This document shows, piece after piece, positions 47,299-57,417 of a stretch of DNA of 64,000 nt. This DNA comes from Ignavibacteriales bacterium (GTDB lineage: Bacteria; Bacteroidota; Ignavibacteria; Ignavibacteriales; Ignavibacteriaceae), in the NCBI GenBank assembly GCA_015709675.1, contig CP054182.1:3699448-3763447 (forward strand), read 5' to 3'. Numbering within the stretch: position 1 is the first letter of the stretch; every line of letters starts with the position of its first letter. A program made the position numbers and the translations under genes. The notes under the pieces are model-generated. The model had not been told where the DNA came from and made no database searches. It saw only the letters and a program-made list of their open reading frames with translations.

Positions 47299-47337
47299 CC
47301 AGACCGCCCCGGAAATCAAAGATTTCCGGGGCTCTGG
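47299..47337 (-). terminator. Strong hairpin between beta-helix gene and mlaE
   Basis: GCCCCGGAAATC and GATTTCCGGGGC form a perfect 12-bp stem with a 3-nt loop (47306-47332), and CCAGA/TCTGG extend it after a small bulge. It lies 40 bp past the stop of the upstream T9SS gene and probably ends that transcript, although no T-run follows directly. Confidence 0.7.
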
Positions 47338-47376
47338 CTTAAATTCGGAACGGGGTGGTTCCTCCGGATTATCTGA

Positions 47377-49191
47377 TTATCTCAGATAGACCATTTTCTG
47401 AACTCCGCGGAAACTGCCGGCGGTCAGTTCACAGAAATAAACTCCGGTCGGAAGCCCGAACTGCGCCGGATTAAAAGGAACGGTATATACACCGGCTTCC
47501 ATCACACCCTGCTGCAGCTCCGCTGCAAGTTCACCTGAAACCGTAAAGAATTTCAGGGTAACCCGGGCTCTCTCTCCAAGTTCAAACCGTATCTGTGTCT
47601 CAGGATTAAACGGATTCGGATAATTCCCGTGCAGTGCAAACCCGCCGGTCTGCAGAGTGAACTCTGCTTCAGTTTCTTTCAGCAAATTGACCGTTCCGTC
47701 CAGATCAACCTGCCGGAGAAAAATTGCATATGTGCCTGACTGAACAAGCGGCAGGGTTGCCTCATAATTCCGGGTTTCTGTGGAAGTGCCGGCACCTTCA
47801 ATAAAAATACGTGTTTCCTCCCCGCCTCTGATTGTTGCCAGCAGTTCAAATCCCCGGTTATTGGTTTCCGTTGCCGTTGACCAGATGACACGGAGTCCTG
47901 ATGCGGTTTTTGTATATCCGAAAGAAACCAGCTCAACCGGTATGGTTGAAGGATCATAAAACGGCATGAAGAATACTGAACCATGATTAGCATTGTCAGT
48001 TTTATGATAAATATGGCTGTCAATAGCCGCGGAGTCGTAAACTCCCCAGTCATTGTTCTGCGCCATAATATCATTTGTGCAGTTATTGAACAGGTCAAAG
48101 GTTCCGGTCGGCTGAATATTATTATATATATAATTTCTTCCGTCATCGGTAGTATCAGCGTTTGTCAGATTGCCCAGGTTCGGCGAAGGGCCTGCCTGAA
48201 CCGTGGTACCGTTCTGAATGGTTATACCCCACCAGTTTCCGTAAATGGTATTCTTCGTAATAACCGGCGTATTAAGCGTGGTTCCGTTTACATTGATGCC
48301 GCTGCCGGAAACGTTTACATCCGGATTGATCTTATTGTTATATATCGTATTGTTTCTGACCAGGGCGTTTATCGCTCCGCCGCTGGTTGCATACAGAGTG
48401 ATGCCAAAACTGTTGTTAAATATCGTGTTGTTTTCAATTACGGCATTTGAAAACGCTCCGGATCCGCTTACCCATAAACTGATACCGCCGGTGCGGATGC
48501 TCCAGCCGCCTGAAATCGTGTTGCCTGTTATCACGGGGGAATTATTCCCCTGCAGACCAATGCTCACCTGATTCTTAGCGGATGTGTTCTGGGTATTATT
48601 GTCTTTAATGATATTATTGAGTATCTGCGGACTTGAGGTAAGCGTCATAATAATGCCATACTCAAAACTGCGTTCAATCCGGTTGCCGGAAACAATTGAG
48701 TTTGCACCGGTAAAACGTACACCAACTCTGTTTTTATATAAAGTTGAGTTATAAAGATTTGGCGATGCATTAATAGCACGGAAGCCGTTTGTTGCAAACA
48801 TGATATTTGCATAATGTACTTCGCATGCAGTATCAACCGCGGTGTCGTTGAACAGAAGCCCGACCCAGGCGCCGAGTGAGTCTTCCGTTTGTGAGCGAAG
48901 ATATACTGAGTCACTAACCGTGCCCAGAACTTTAAGAGTACCGTTTACTTCAAAACCTGCTGTTGTTGCGGTAAAAGTCACTTTAGTTCCGGGAAGCACC
49001 ATCACCCGGTCATTTGCTGCTATGATTACATTTGCAGAAACCGTATAATCAGGAAATGTGCCGGTTACCACCGATGGGGCATATTGTTTTAAGCTGTCCA
49101 GATTCCAGTTAACGCCGGTATTCGGTGTGGTATATTGCGCAGAGAGTTTTACTGCTGCTAGTATCAGAATGAATAGTAATTTTTTTATCAT
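47377..49191 (-). CDS. T9SS-exported right-handed beta-helix protein
   Basis: The 604-residue protein has a signal peptide (IKKLLFILILAAVKLSAQ), then about 330 residues with repeated N-x-I/L/V turns such as NRIERSFEYGIIM, NNIIKDNN, NNTIFNNSFGI and KNTIYGNWWGI, the pattern of a parallel beta-helix (pectate-lyase-like or NosD-like). A fibronectin-like segment starting IPVELVSFGYTKTASG follows, then a T9SS sorting domain starting NYPNPFNPETQIRFEL. It should be surface-attached or released; whether it cuts or only binds polysaccharide is unclear, as no catalytic set is recognisable. Confidence 0.87.
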   Translation of the reverse strand: MIKKLLFILILAAVKLSAQYTTPNTGVNWNLDSLKQYAPSVVTGTFPDYTVSANVIIAANDRVMVLPGTKVTFTATTAGFEVNGTLKVLGTVSDSVYLRSQTEDSLGAWVGLLFNDTAVDTACEVHYANIMFATNGFRAINASPNLYNSTLYKNRVGVRFTGANSIVSGNRIERSFEYGIIMTLTSSPQILNNIIKDNNTQNTSAKNQVSIGLQGNNSPVITGNTISGGWSIRTGGISLWVSGSGAFSNAVIENNTIFNNSFGITLYATSGGAINALVRNNTIYNNKINPDVNVSGSGINVNGTTLNTPVITKNTIYGNWWGITIQNGTTVQAGPSPNLGNLTNADTTDDGRNYIYNNIQPTGTFDLFNNCTNDIMAQNNDWGVYDSAAIDSHIYHKTDNANHGSVFFMPFYDPSTIPVELVSFGYTKTASGLRVIWSTATETNNRGFELLATIRGGEETRIFIEGAGTSTETRNYEATLPLVQSGTYAIFLRQVDLDGTVNLLKETEAEFTLQTGGFALHGNYPNPFNPETQIRFELGERARVTLKFFTVSGELAAELQQGVMEAGVYTVPFNPAQFGLPTGVYFCELTAGSFRGVQKMVYLR

Positions 49192-49601
49192 GTTTATATC
49201 CTGTAGTGAGTGATAATTTCTTTTCTGAAGTTTATGCTTTAAAATACAAATAAAACCGCTTCTTCACATCCATTTCTGAGAAAGAACGGCTCTGATTACT
49301 ATGCCCGCGCAAAAAGACAGCGCACAAAAAAAGCTGTATAATTAATACAATTCATGTTGAAATAAGGGGGTAAGAGAGCCCAATTCCCCCTTATTTTTAC
49401 ATTTTTGTCAAAATAAGCCCCATGGCATGGGTCTTATTTTGACATTTTTAGCAGATTAAGGGGGAAATCTGAGATTTTTTACCCTTATTTTGCATGATTT
49501 CGGTGCCGCAAAGCTCGCACAAAGAAGCCAAGTCTCAAAGAGTTTGTCTCCATTCGTGTAATTTGTGACGCGCAGTCTGTGTAATCCTGTTATCCGATTA
49601 T
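49192..49601. repeat. Repeat region A downstream of the DUF4143 ATPase gene
   Basis: The 410-bp gap contains no gene. From 49361 it holds nested inverted repeats: AATAAGGGGG/CCCCCTTATT (49361-49395) and GTCAAAATAAGCCCCATG with its inverted copy (49407-49443; one mismatch, one-base centre). A further GATTAAGGGGG and ACCCTTATTTT follow to 49497. After that comes a GCAAAG-rich module (49505-49545). The whole is repeated twice in region B upstream of the ATPase gene. Confidence 0.8.
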
Positions 49602-51032
49602 TTAGCTGTCAACACCGGCAGCATACGCATAAAGTGATGCAGGAAGGAAATTGAGTTCAATCCCGTCATGAACAATCTGAGTCTGCTTATCTATGGTGGT
49701 TATGGTTGCCGCAGAGAGTTTGTTTTGACTGCAGAATGAAAGGAGACTCTTCAACTCATGCGGTTTTTCAACATAACGGTTGCTCCATTTAATCTCAAGA
49801 GCCCATTCCGGCTTCAGTTTTCCTGCATGAAGCTGAACCATATCAACCTCACCCTCTTTTCTTCCGGTTTTCCATTTTGCATAATGGAGACGGCTGTGCC
49901 CCCGGTGCATCCACTGGGAGTAAATAGCAGTTTCAACCATACTCCCCGACTCATCATCAGATGCTGCAACAGGTGCAAAAAGAGCTGTGCGAAGCGATGA
50001 ATTGGTTAAATATACCTTAAATCCGGTAATCCGCTTAAAGTAACGGGCATTCTCATCAACCTTTGTTACCACATTTATTAAAAATGCAGCTTCAAGATAT
50101 TCTATATATCTTTTTATCACCTCGGTTTTCAGACCGCTGTCCTTTGCTATGGTCTGGGGCGAAAATTCCTTTCCGGTATTGTAAGCAAGATAGGTAAAGA
50201 ACCGGTTTAACTCCTGAACATCCCTGATGCCATATATACCGGGCAGGTCCCGCAGGAGCACCTTGTCAATGATATCGTTTTTAATGTATTCCGGCAAATC
50301 ATTGCGTACGGTTGTATCAAAGAGAATCTCAGGATACCCGCCATAGTTTATATATCTGAAGAACTGCTCATTGAGTGCCTTTATATCAAAGCTCTTATAA
50401 AAGGGAATCTTTTTCCCTTCAGAGAGGATCTCCGTTGGCTGCACCAGATGTTCCATATCTCTCAGGTAGAGAAACTCCTGAAAGGTAAGTGGAGGCAGGA
50501 TGAAATCATGAAAACGCCCTGCTCCGCTTTCCGTGCTTCGTAAACGTAATGCAGCAGCAGCCGATCCGGATACCACGAACTTCGTTTTGGGATATCTGTC
50601 AGTCAGCACTTTCAGATGACGCTCCCAGTCTTTCAGATACTGAATCTCATCAAAAAATACATAATTGCCTTCCATCCGCTCTCTGCCGGAGGCCTTTACC
50701 GCCAGATGCAGAAGTTCTTCAAGACCCATATTGATGTAAAGCGGGTTATCAATCCCAACAAAAAAAATGGAATCCGGCGCAGCGTTTTTCTTTATCAATT
50801 CCTGGATGGCATGATACAGCATCACGGTTTTGCCAACGCGGCGCGGCCCCATAAGCAGAATAGTTCTCCTCAGCGAAATATCCTTAATCTGCGGAAAGAT
50901 CAGATCAAAGTAGAGCCGTCTTTTCATTCTGTTCAGAGAGTCATCAATGGATTTTGACTTCCACCAGGGGTTTTCAGATACCAGCCGCTCTATGATCTTT
51001 TCTGTCGGAATAGTATAAGAATTTGCTGTCAT
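49602..51032 (-). CDS. AAA ATPase with C-terminal DUF4143
   Basis: The 476-residue protein has an AAA_14 ATPase domain with Walker A GPRRVGKT (62-69) and Walker B YVFFDEIQYL (124-133), the sensor-like VVSGSAAAALRLRSTES, and a C-terminal DUF4143 domain with a nuclease-like ALEIKWSNRYVEKPHELKSL segment (about 424-443). These proteins are widespread, patchily distributed and of unknown function; a mobile or defence role has been suggested. The gene has no operon partner. It is bracketed by large repeat copies on both sides, which sets it off from its surroundings. Confidence 0.85.
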   Translation of the reverse strand: MTANSYTIPTEKIIERLVSENPWWKSKSIDDSLNRMKRRLYFDLIFPQIKDISLRRTILLMGPRRVGKTVMLYHAIQELIKKNAAPDSIFFVGIDNPLYINMGLEELLHLAVKASGRERMEGNYVFFDEIQYLKDWERHLKVLTDRYPKTKFVVSGSAAAALRLRSTESGAGRFHDFILPPLTFQEFLYLRDMEHLVQPTEILSEGKKIPFYKSFDIKALNEQFFRYINYGGYPEILFDTTVRNDLPEYIKNDIIDKVLLRDLPGIYGIRDVQELNRFFTYLAYNTGKEFSPQTIAKDSGLKTEVIKRYIEYLEAAFLINVVTKVDENARYFKRITGFKVYLTNSSLRTALFAPVAASDDESGSMVETAIYSQWMHRGHSRLHYAKWKTGRKEGEVDMVQLHAGKLKPEWALEIKWSNRYVEKPHELKSLLSFCSQNKLSAATITTIDKQTQIVHDGIELNFLPASLYAYAAGVDS

Positions 51033-51044
51033 TTGGGTTTATTC

Positions 51045-51205
51045 TGTCATTTTTGTTAAAATAAGACCCTAATATACAGCCTTATTTTGACATTTTTAGC
51101 AGATTAAGGGGGAAACCTGAGATTTTTCACCCATATTTTACATGATTTGAGAATGTAATAGATCCAGAAAAGACCGCGCAAAGACGCCAGGCCGCAAAGA
51201 GTTTG
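51045..51205. repeat. Repeat copy B1 just upstream of the DUF4143 ATPase gene
   Basis: It matches the right half of region A. GTTAAAATAAG/CTTATTTTGAC inverted arms lie at 51055-51091, followed by AGCAGATTAAGGGGGAAA and CATGATTTG, and then CGCGCAAAGACGCC with CCGCAAAGAGTTTG (51175-51205). The inverted repeat begins only 23 bp from the ATPase start codon, so it could also bind a regulator. Confidence 0.75.
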
Positions 51206-51230
51206 GGAATAATATGGTAATTCGGTGCAA

Positions 51231-51375
51231 AATAAGCCTATAAAAACTATAAAAATCCCCTTATTCTTACATTTTTGTCAAAATAAGCCCCCAGACAAGG
51301 GTCTTATTTTGACATTTTTGACAGATTAAGGGGAAAACGAGAAAAAATATCGCTTATTTTTACATATTTAACCGG
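51231..51375. repeat. Repeat copy B2 upstream of the DUF4143 ATPase gene
   Basis: It matches the left half of region A: CCCCTTATTCTTACATTTTT leads into the inverted arms GTCAAAATAAG/CTTATTTTGAC (51277-51313), then ACAGATTAAGGGG. Together the 51033-51444 gap is filled by repeat copies B1 and B2; no gene is present. Confidence 0.75.
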
Positions 51376-51444
51376 ATACCAAAACCCGCGCAAGGCCACA
51401 ATGTTTCCGCGAAATCCTTTAATCCGTTTGATCCGTGATCATTG

Positions 51445-54400
51445 TTACGCTGCTATGCTGTCAGCCAGAAGTTCCGCCTGTTTAAGGACGGTTTCAATTG
51501 CCTGTTTTTGTTTGTCAGGAGGGTAGCCATATTTAGTGAGGGTGCGCCTGACCAGAACCATTAGTTTAGCCCGCGCGCTTTCACGGATGGTCCAGTCAAT
51601 GGTGGCATTAGCGCGGACTTTGTCGGCAATCTCCCTTGCAATAATTTTTAAGGTCTCATCTCCCAGCACCTGAACTGCACTGTCATTCACTTCAAGCGCA
51701 TTATAAAATGCCACTTCATCAGTATTCAGCCCGAGGCGTTCCCCTTCTTTGTCATCTTCCTTAATCTGCTTTGCAATACGGATCAGTTCTTCGATAATCT
51801 CTGCCGTGGTGAGCAGATTATTCTGATATTTCTTAATTGCAGTCTCAAGCATCTCAAGCAGTTTTTTACTTTTAACCAGATTAGTTTTCGACCTGATTTT
51901 AAGTTCGTCATTAAGAATTTTTTTCAGGAGTTCTATAGCCAGATTCTTATGCTGCATTCCCACAACTTCTTCAAGAAATTCATCTGAAAGAATTTCAAGA
52001 CCTGATATATCCGGTTTATCAATTCCGGCAGCATCAAAGATATCAACCACGGTATCACTGCTGAGGGCTTCATCAACAATCTGCCGGATGGCGGTTTCAA
52101 TCTGCAGACTGGATTTACCTCCTGCAGCCGGAGCATCAAACTTTGCCAGCCGTGCTTTAACCGCCTGAAAAAATGCGGCTTCGGCTAAAAACGGCTGCAC
52201 TTCTTCTCTGGTGATACATAAGGAAAGAGACAGACTCATCATCGTTACCTCACGGATGAACCGCTCCTTGCCATCCTTGAGCCCGAGTATATGTTCCTCC
52301 GCCTGAAGAACTATGGAAAGTTTTTCCTGCGGCTCTGCGTCAAAAAATCTGCGGTAATTAAACCCCGCACTTGCGGGATAATATGCTTCAGGTTCTTCAA
52401 CCAGTATATCCTCTTTGGTTGCACTTGATTCATTAAACATCTGCCGTATTACTTCAATCTTTTCCCTGAAGACCTCATACGCCCGCTGGATGTTTTCTGC
52501 CGGGTCTCCTTTGCCTCCGGCCTCACCGTAAAAGGAGAGTGCTTTTTTAAGGTCAATGGCAATACCGAGATAGTCAACAATCAGACCGCCAGGTTTATCC
52601 TTAAAGACCCTATTCACCCGTGCAATTGCCTGCATCAGGTTATGCCCCCGCATCGGTTTGTCTATATACATGGTGTTCAGGCAGGGGGCATCAAAACCGG
52701 TCAGCCACATATCACGCACAATCACCAGCTTCATTTCATCAGCGGGGTCTTTCATTCGTTCTGATAAATCCCGCCTCTGCTGTTTGGTGGTATGATGCTT
52801 TGCTATCTCCGGACCATCAGAACTGCTCGCGGTCATTACTACCTTAATTACACCGCGGTTCAGGTCATCATGGTGCCACCCTGGTCTGAGGGCGATGATT
52901 TCATTATATATATCAACCGCAATCCGGCGGCTCATGGCTACAATCATTCCTTTGCCGTCAAAGACCTGCTGCCGTTTTTCAAAGTGGGTTACAATATCCC
53001 GCGCAAGATTTTTTACCCGCTCGCTGTGCCCCACAATTGCCTCAAGTTTTGTCCACTTTGCTTTGGCGCGCTGACGGTTGGTTACTTCTTCATCCTGCTC
53101 AAGTTCTTTGTCAAACTCCTCAATCAGCCGTTTTCCCTCATCATCAAGATTAACTTTTGCCAGTCGGCTTTCATAAAATATACGAACCGTTGCTCCGTCA
53201 TCAACGGCGTCTTTAATATCGTAGCGGTCTATATAACTGCCGAACACCTGCGGAGTGTTTACATCAGTCCCCTCAATGGGTGTGCCTGTAAAGCCGATAT
53301 AAGTTGCCTCCGGAAGTGCATCCCGCATATATTTTGCAAAGCCGTATGCAATCTGCTTGCCGATAACTTCTTTGCTTTGGCTGTCTTTGGTATTAATCAG
53401 TTTTGCTTCAAAGCCATATTGCGTGCGGTGAGCTTCATCAGCTATTACCACAATATTCCTGCGGTCTGAAAGCTGCGGAAATCTGAGCCGGGAAGAATCA
53501 TCAGGAAGAAATTTCTGAATGGTGGTAAACACAATACCGCCGCTTGCAACTTTAAGCAGTTCTTTCAGGTGGTCTCTGCTCTCTGCCTGCACAGGTTCCT
53601 GCCTGAGCAACTGCACCGAAGCAGCAAAGGTATCAAACAACTGATCATCAAGATCATTGCGGTCGGTTATTACCACAATGGTTGGGTTTCGCATCTCCGG
53701 GGAAGTAATCAGTTTGCCGGAGTAAAAAACCATACTCAGACTTTTGCCTGAGCCCTGTGTGTGCCATACCACTCCGCCCCGTTTGTCACCCCGTTCACCT
53801 GAGGCACCGATGGTTGAGATGACTGCCTTGTTCACTGCATAATACTGATGATACGCGGCAAGTTTTTTTTGTGTCTGAATCTGTATCAGCCCGGTGGCAG
53901 AATCTTCCCGCTTTGATTTTTCAAAGACGATAAAATTACGCACAAGGTCTAGCAGGGTAGCGGGTTTAAGCATTCCCTTAAAAAGTGTTTCAATCTGCGG
54001 CTTAAACCGTGAGGCCTCCTTAACACCGTCAACGGTTTTCCAGGTCATGTAACGGCTCATGTCTGCGGAAACACTCCCCGCTCTGCATTCAAGTCCGTCT
54101 GATATTACACAAACTGCATTATAAATAAACAAGCCGGGGATTGCAGATTTATAGGTCTGTATCTGCTGAAATGCACTTTGTATATCAGCATTTTCATCAG
54201 CAGCGTTTTTCAGTTCGATAACCACCAGAGGAAGACCGTTTACAAAGAGGAGTATATCAGGTCTCTTATGCTGGTTGTTTTCCATGATGGTATATTGGTT
54301 TACCGCAAGGAACTGGTTTGCTCCGGGATTCCTAAAATCAATAAGCGCAACCTCATAACTCCGCTCATAACCGTTTTGCTGATAAGGTATCTTCACCTTT

Positions 54401-54684
54401 TCAACCAGCATACGGTGGAACTCTTCATTGTTATGCAGTAGATCGGGAGAACTGATACGCAGAACCTTTTGCACAGCAGCTTCCTGAGCATTTACCGGAA
54501 TATCAGGATTTATCCGCGCTACTGCCTCCCTGAGCCGGTTCACTAACACTATTTCGCTGAAACTTTCCCGTTCACAAAACAAACCTTCCGGAGAAATATC
54601 CTTACCGGGAACATAGCCCCACCCCAGCTCCTGCAATATCTCAATTGCTGAGTGTTCTATGATATTTTCGGTGATGGGTTTCAT
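51445..54684 (-). CDS. hsdR: Type I restriction endonuclease subunit R
   Basis: The 1079-residue protein is a complete HsdR. The PD-(D/E)xK nuclease site is Asp143 (RPDILLF) with Glu157 and Lys159 (VIELKN). The DNA-translocating helicase part has Walker A TQGSGKSLSM (310-315 core), DEAH in IADEAHRTQYG, and motif III FTGTPIEG. A helical C-terminal domain binds HsdM/HsdS. It cuts unmodified DNA at a distance after ATP-driven translocation. It is the last gene of the locus, 175 bp after the TIR-STAND gene, and its codon use is GC-richer than the two genes upstream. Confidence 0.95.
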   Translation of the reverse strand: MKPITENIIEHSAIEILQELGWGYVPGKDISPEGLFCERESFSEIVLVNRLREAVARINPDIPVNAQEAAVQKVLRISSPDLLHNNEEFHRMLVEKVKIPYQQNGYERSYEVALIDFRNPGANQFLAVNQYTIMENNQHKRPDILLFVNGLPLVVIELKNAADENADIQSAFQQIQTYKSAIPGLFIYNAVCVISDGLECRAGSVSADMSRYMTWKTVDGVKEASRFKPQIETLFKGMLKPATLLDLVRNFIVFEKSKREDSATGLIQIQTQKKLAAYHQYYAVNKAVISTIGASGERGDKRGGVVWHTQGSGKSLSMVFYSGKLITSPEMRNPTIVVITDRNDLDDQLFDTFAASVQLLRQEPVQAESRDHLKELLKVASGGIVFTTIQKFLPDDSSRLRFPQLSDRRNIVVIADEAHRTQYGFEAKLINTKDSQSKEVIGKQIAYGFAKYMRDALPEATYIGFTGTPIEGTDVNTPQVFGSYIDRYDIKDAVDDGATVRIFYESRLAKVNLDDEGKRLIEEFDKELEQDEEVTNRQRAKAKWTKLEAIVGHSERVKNLARDIVTHFEKRQQVFDGKGMIVAMSRRIAVDIYNEIIALRPGWHHDDLNRGVIKVVMTASSSDGPEIAKHHTTKQQRRDLSERMKDPADEMKLVIVRDMWLTGFDAPCLNTMYIDKPMRGHNLMQAIARVNRVFKDKPGGLIVDYLGIAIDLKKALSFYGEAGGKGDPAENIQRAYEVFREKIEVIRQMFNESSATKEDILVEEPEAYYPASAGFNYRRFFDAEPQEKLSIVLQAEEHILGLKDGKERFIREVTMMSLSLSLCITREEVQPFLAEAAFFQAVKARLAKFDAPAAGGKSSLQIETAIRQIVDEALSSDTVVDIFDAAGIDKPDISGLEILSDEFLEEVVGMQHKNLAIELLKKILNDELKIRSKTNLVKSKKLLEMLETAIKKYQNNLLTTAEIIEELIRIAKQIKEDDKEGERLGLNTDEVAFYNALEVNDSAVQVLGDETLKIIAREIADKVRANATIDWTIRESARAKLMVLVRRTLTKYGYPPDKQKQAIETVLKQAELLADSIAA

Positions 54685-54859
54685 TTTATTTCCGTATAAA
54701 AAATATCTGCCACTTACTACGTATTAAAACATAAAGCCGGATTTTGTTCGAATCTCTCAATCAATAGGTATTAGCTATTCTTTTGCCAATAGAATGTATT
54801 TTACATTATTAAACTATAATTCTAAGCGTACAAATTTCAGATTAATTTCAAATTATATT

Positions 54860-57412
54860 TTATTTGGGTGAAATTCCTAATAGGTGACTGTACTTCTGCT
54901 TGTCCTGAAATGTAACTTCATGTAACGAAACATAATTTATATAAATATGACGTAGAATTTTTTTAGACATCTCAGATGTACCCTTTCCATTCATAAATTT
55001 CTTAATATCCCTTTCGCTAATAAATTTTCCATATTTCAACGTTGAGCCTAAGTAAACAAGTTCGGCTATGGGGGTATCAATTTCTTCAGAAATTTCAAGG
55101 ATGATCTTAATTAGTTTCTTTGATCCTAATGCAGATATTATATGATCGATATAACTTAAAACAATATAGAAATTGAGATTCCAGAATATTCTTTTAGCAA
55201 AATCCAATATTTTATCATGATCTAATGAGGAGTGTTTATCAGCCAAGGAAGAAGAAATACGCACCGATAGGTAATCAATTATATTCGATTGCGATTCAGG
55301 TTCTTTAATCAACTCGAATAGCGATCTTAAAATTCTAAGGTAAACAGATAAAGCTTCTTTATAAATTTCTTTTATCCAATTTCTTTCTAATGAACCCGCT
55401 CTATTCTTCAAAATAAGCCCCATCACCTCAACAGACTTTATACTTCTTCTTAGCTCATCATTAAAATTACTAATTTCCACTTCTAAATTATCAGTATCAG
55501 AATATTCACCATCTTCATTTATTATTCTTTCTTCTTCAGAGTCCTTAACTTCCAATATTTTCTTTCTATTCGTATCAGGTTCCGAAAATAGCCTTTCCTT
55601 ATTGTCTCTGATTAAACCATTGAATTCACGGTCAAACGAACCAAAATCTTCTCTTTTTAGGGTTGCCAATTCATATTTCATAAATAAAGATTTAGCATTA
55701 TTCAGCAACTCTTTTAATAATGCCTCGTTTTTTGTGTGATGACTAATAAATATAGCAATATAGGCTGATTCGTTGTTGTTTAAGTTTGTAATAATATCCT
55801 TAATAACTTCTTTACACTCGGATAAATGTTCCGCAAGATATTTTCCGATAAAATAATACTGAATGTATCTATAAGTAAATGAAATGTTTCCAAAACTATC
55901 CTCGCACAATATACGAGACGAGTACAAGTTTCTCATTAATTCTCGATATTCTATATGGAGGTTAAATTTCACTTTGTATTCATTAAAAAACTCTCCCAAC
56001 TCATCCTCGGTACATTTTGTTAACCTATTTTTATAAAGGAAATAGGAGAATTCGGTAAGCAAATTTAAATAAGTATCAATATTCTCACTTAGCACATTAC
56101 CATGCAGTGCCAAATAGATTAAAGCCTGATAACAATTACCTTGGGATGTTATTTCTTGATCTAACGGTTTTTCAATTGACAGGGATATATTGGCTATTGA
56201 GAGAATAAAAAATGGATAGGCGGGCATAATTCCATTATCAATAATCTTTCCTAATGCACTATCTATTTTCTCAGTAAGTTCGTCGAGAATTTCGTACCTT
56301 TCCCTCGTTTCGTGATTTTCAGAACCAACATAGCCATTACGCGAAATCAATTTCTGAATTAGTTCATCTCGTAGCGAAGCCTTAAATTCCCTAATTTTAA
56401 ACGATCTGTAGGGAGATTTACCAATAACAAATGTTTTGTTGAACTTAAAAATATCATCGACAATTAATATTTGATTTTGATAATCTTGCAATTCGTTCAT
56501 ATATTTTTTTGAATCAGCAAAAATATGGAAATCGTCAACAATAATCACCAATCTACTCTCCGGTATTATTGTCAAATCAAAATTTTCATATTGCTCTAAC
56601 AAAGCTCTTTTAATATTTGACTGTAGTGATCCCTTAAATTTTTTTCGTTCGCCAACAATAAAAATCGGGAAATACTTTTTTTCAAATAGTTTAACAAACA
56701 GAACTTTTGCAAAAGTTGATTTCCCTGATTGGCTTTCCCCCGCTATTATTGATCTGTTGTATTCATTGAAATGATTAATAATTACCTCAGAAGAAATATT
56801 TTTTAATCTATCATATTGGTCATTGTATTCATTTAGCTCAGGATATACAAATATATCATCAATTTTTGAGTCTCCGTATGCAGAAGATTTACTAATTAAA
56901 AATCCAACCTCAGTTAATTTACTTAAGAATTCTTGTTTTATTTTTATTGAGCATAGCTTCTTGCGGTCCTCAATCAAGTTTTTTATTTTTTCATAAACAT
57001 CCATCCATCCTGCATCGTCTGGAGAAAATTCACAAACAGGTTTTCCATCTTTAGGAATTGCTAATGTTTTTCTAAAGTACTCATCATCTTGCCATGCACA
57101 ATTTGTAAGAATAATTGGAACTACTTTTATTCCTGTTTGTATTTCTAATTCCATTCCTATATTTTTCTCTTCGTTACAAGTATTTGATGCTAAATATTCC
57201 TTTGAAACAAGACAACATAATATATCTGCGGTGTTTATGTTTTCTTTAATTACATTAATAAATATTTCGCCAGCCTTTATTTGTCTATCGCACCATACCT
57301 CAACATTCTGACTTTTTTCTAATTGCTTTAAGTGCAACAGAAATTCATCTAAATAATTGTCATTTGCGTGCGAATAACTGATAAAAATTTTTATCTTTGA
57401 ATTCGTTTCCAT
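54860..57412 (-). CDS. TIR-STAND NTPase inside the hsd locus
   Basis: The 850-residue protein begins with a TIR domain (residues 6-150): IKIFISYSHANDNYLDEF, the VWCDRQIKAGE loop, and a candidate catalytic glutamate Glu82 placed six residues after Ser76, as in NAD-cleaving TIR domains. A STAND-type P-loop NTPase follows, with Walker A GESQSGKS (225-232) and Walker B VIIVDDFHIF (289-298). The region with FTYRYIQYYFIGKYLAEHL is the usual STAND helical part, and the remaining 300 residues form a helical sensor-like tail. It lies 5 bp after hsdS and before hsdR. Base composition is strongly AT-rich compared with flanking genes. Likely function: sensing of infection followed by NAD depletion; inferred. 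Confidence 0.85.
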   Translation of the reverse strand: METNSKIKIFISYSHANDNYLDEFLLHLKQLEKSQNVEVWCDRQIKAGEIFINVIKENINTADILCCLVSKEYLASNTCNEEKNIGMELEIQTGIKVVPIILTNCAWQDDEYFRKTLAIPKDGKPVCEFSPDDAGWMDVYEKIKNLIEDRKKLCSIKIKQEFLSKLTEVGFLISKSSAYGDSKIDDIFVYPELNEYNDQYDRLKNISSEVIINHFNEYNRSIIAGESQSGKSTFAKVLFVKLFEKKYFPIFIVGERKKFKGSLQSNIKRALLEQYENFDLTIIPESRLVIIVDDFHIFADSKKYMNELQDYQNQILIVDDIFKFNKTFVIGKSPYRSFKIREFKASLRDELIQKLISRNGYVGSENHETRERYEILDELTEKIDSALGKIIDNGIMPAYPFFILSIANISLSIEKPLDQEITSQGNCYQALIYLALHGNVLSENIDTYLNLLTEFSYFLYKNRLTKCTEDELGEFFNEYKVKFNLHIEYRELMRNLYSSRILCEDSFGNISFTYRYIQYYFIGKYLAEHLSECKEVIKDIITNLNNNESAYIAIFISHHTKNEALLKELLNNAKSLFMKYELATLKREDFGSFDREFNGLIRDNKERLFSEPDTNRKKILEVKDSEEERIINEDGEYSDTDNLEVEISNFNDELRRSIKSVEVMGLILKNRAGSLERNWIKEIYKEALSVYLRILRSLFELIKEPESQSNIIDYLSVRISSSLADKHSSLDHDKILDFAKRIFWNLNFYIVLSYIDHIISALGSKKLIKIILEISEEIDTPIAELVYLGSTLKYGKFISERDIKKFMNGKGTSEMSKKILRHIYINYVSLHEVTFQDKQKYSHLLGISPK

Positions 57413-57417
57413 GTTCT

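Noticed and set aside
52792-53469. 225-codon plus-strand frame
   Set aside because: It is entirely antisense to hsdR, which has strong family motifs.
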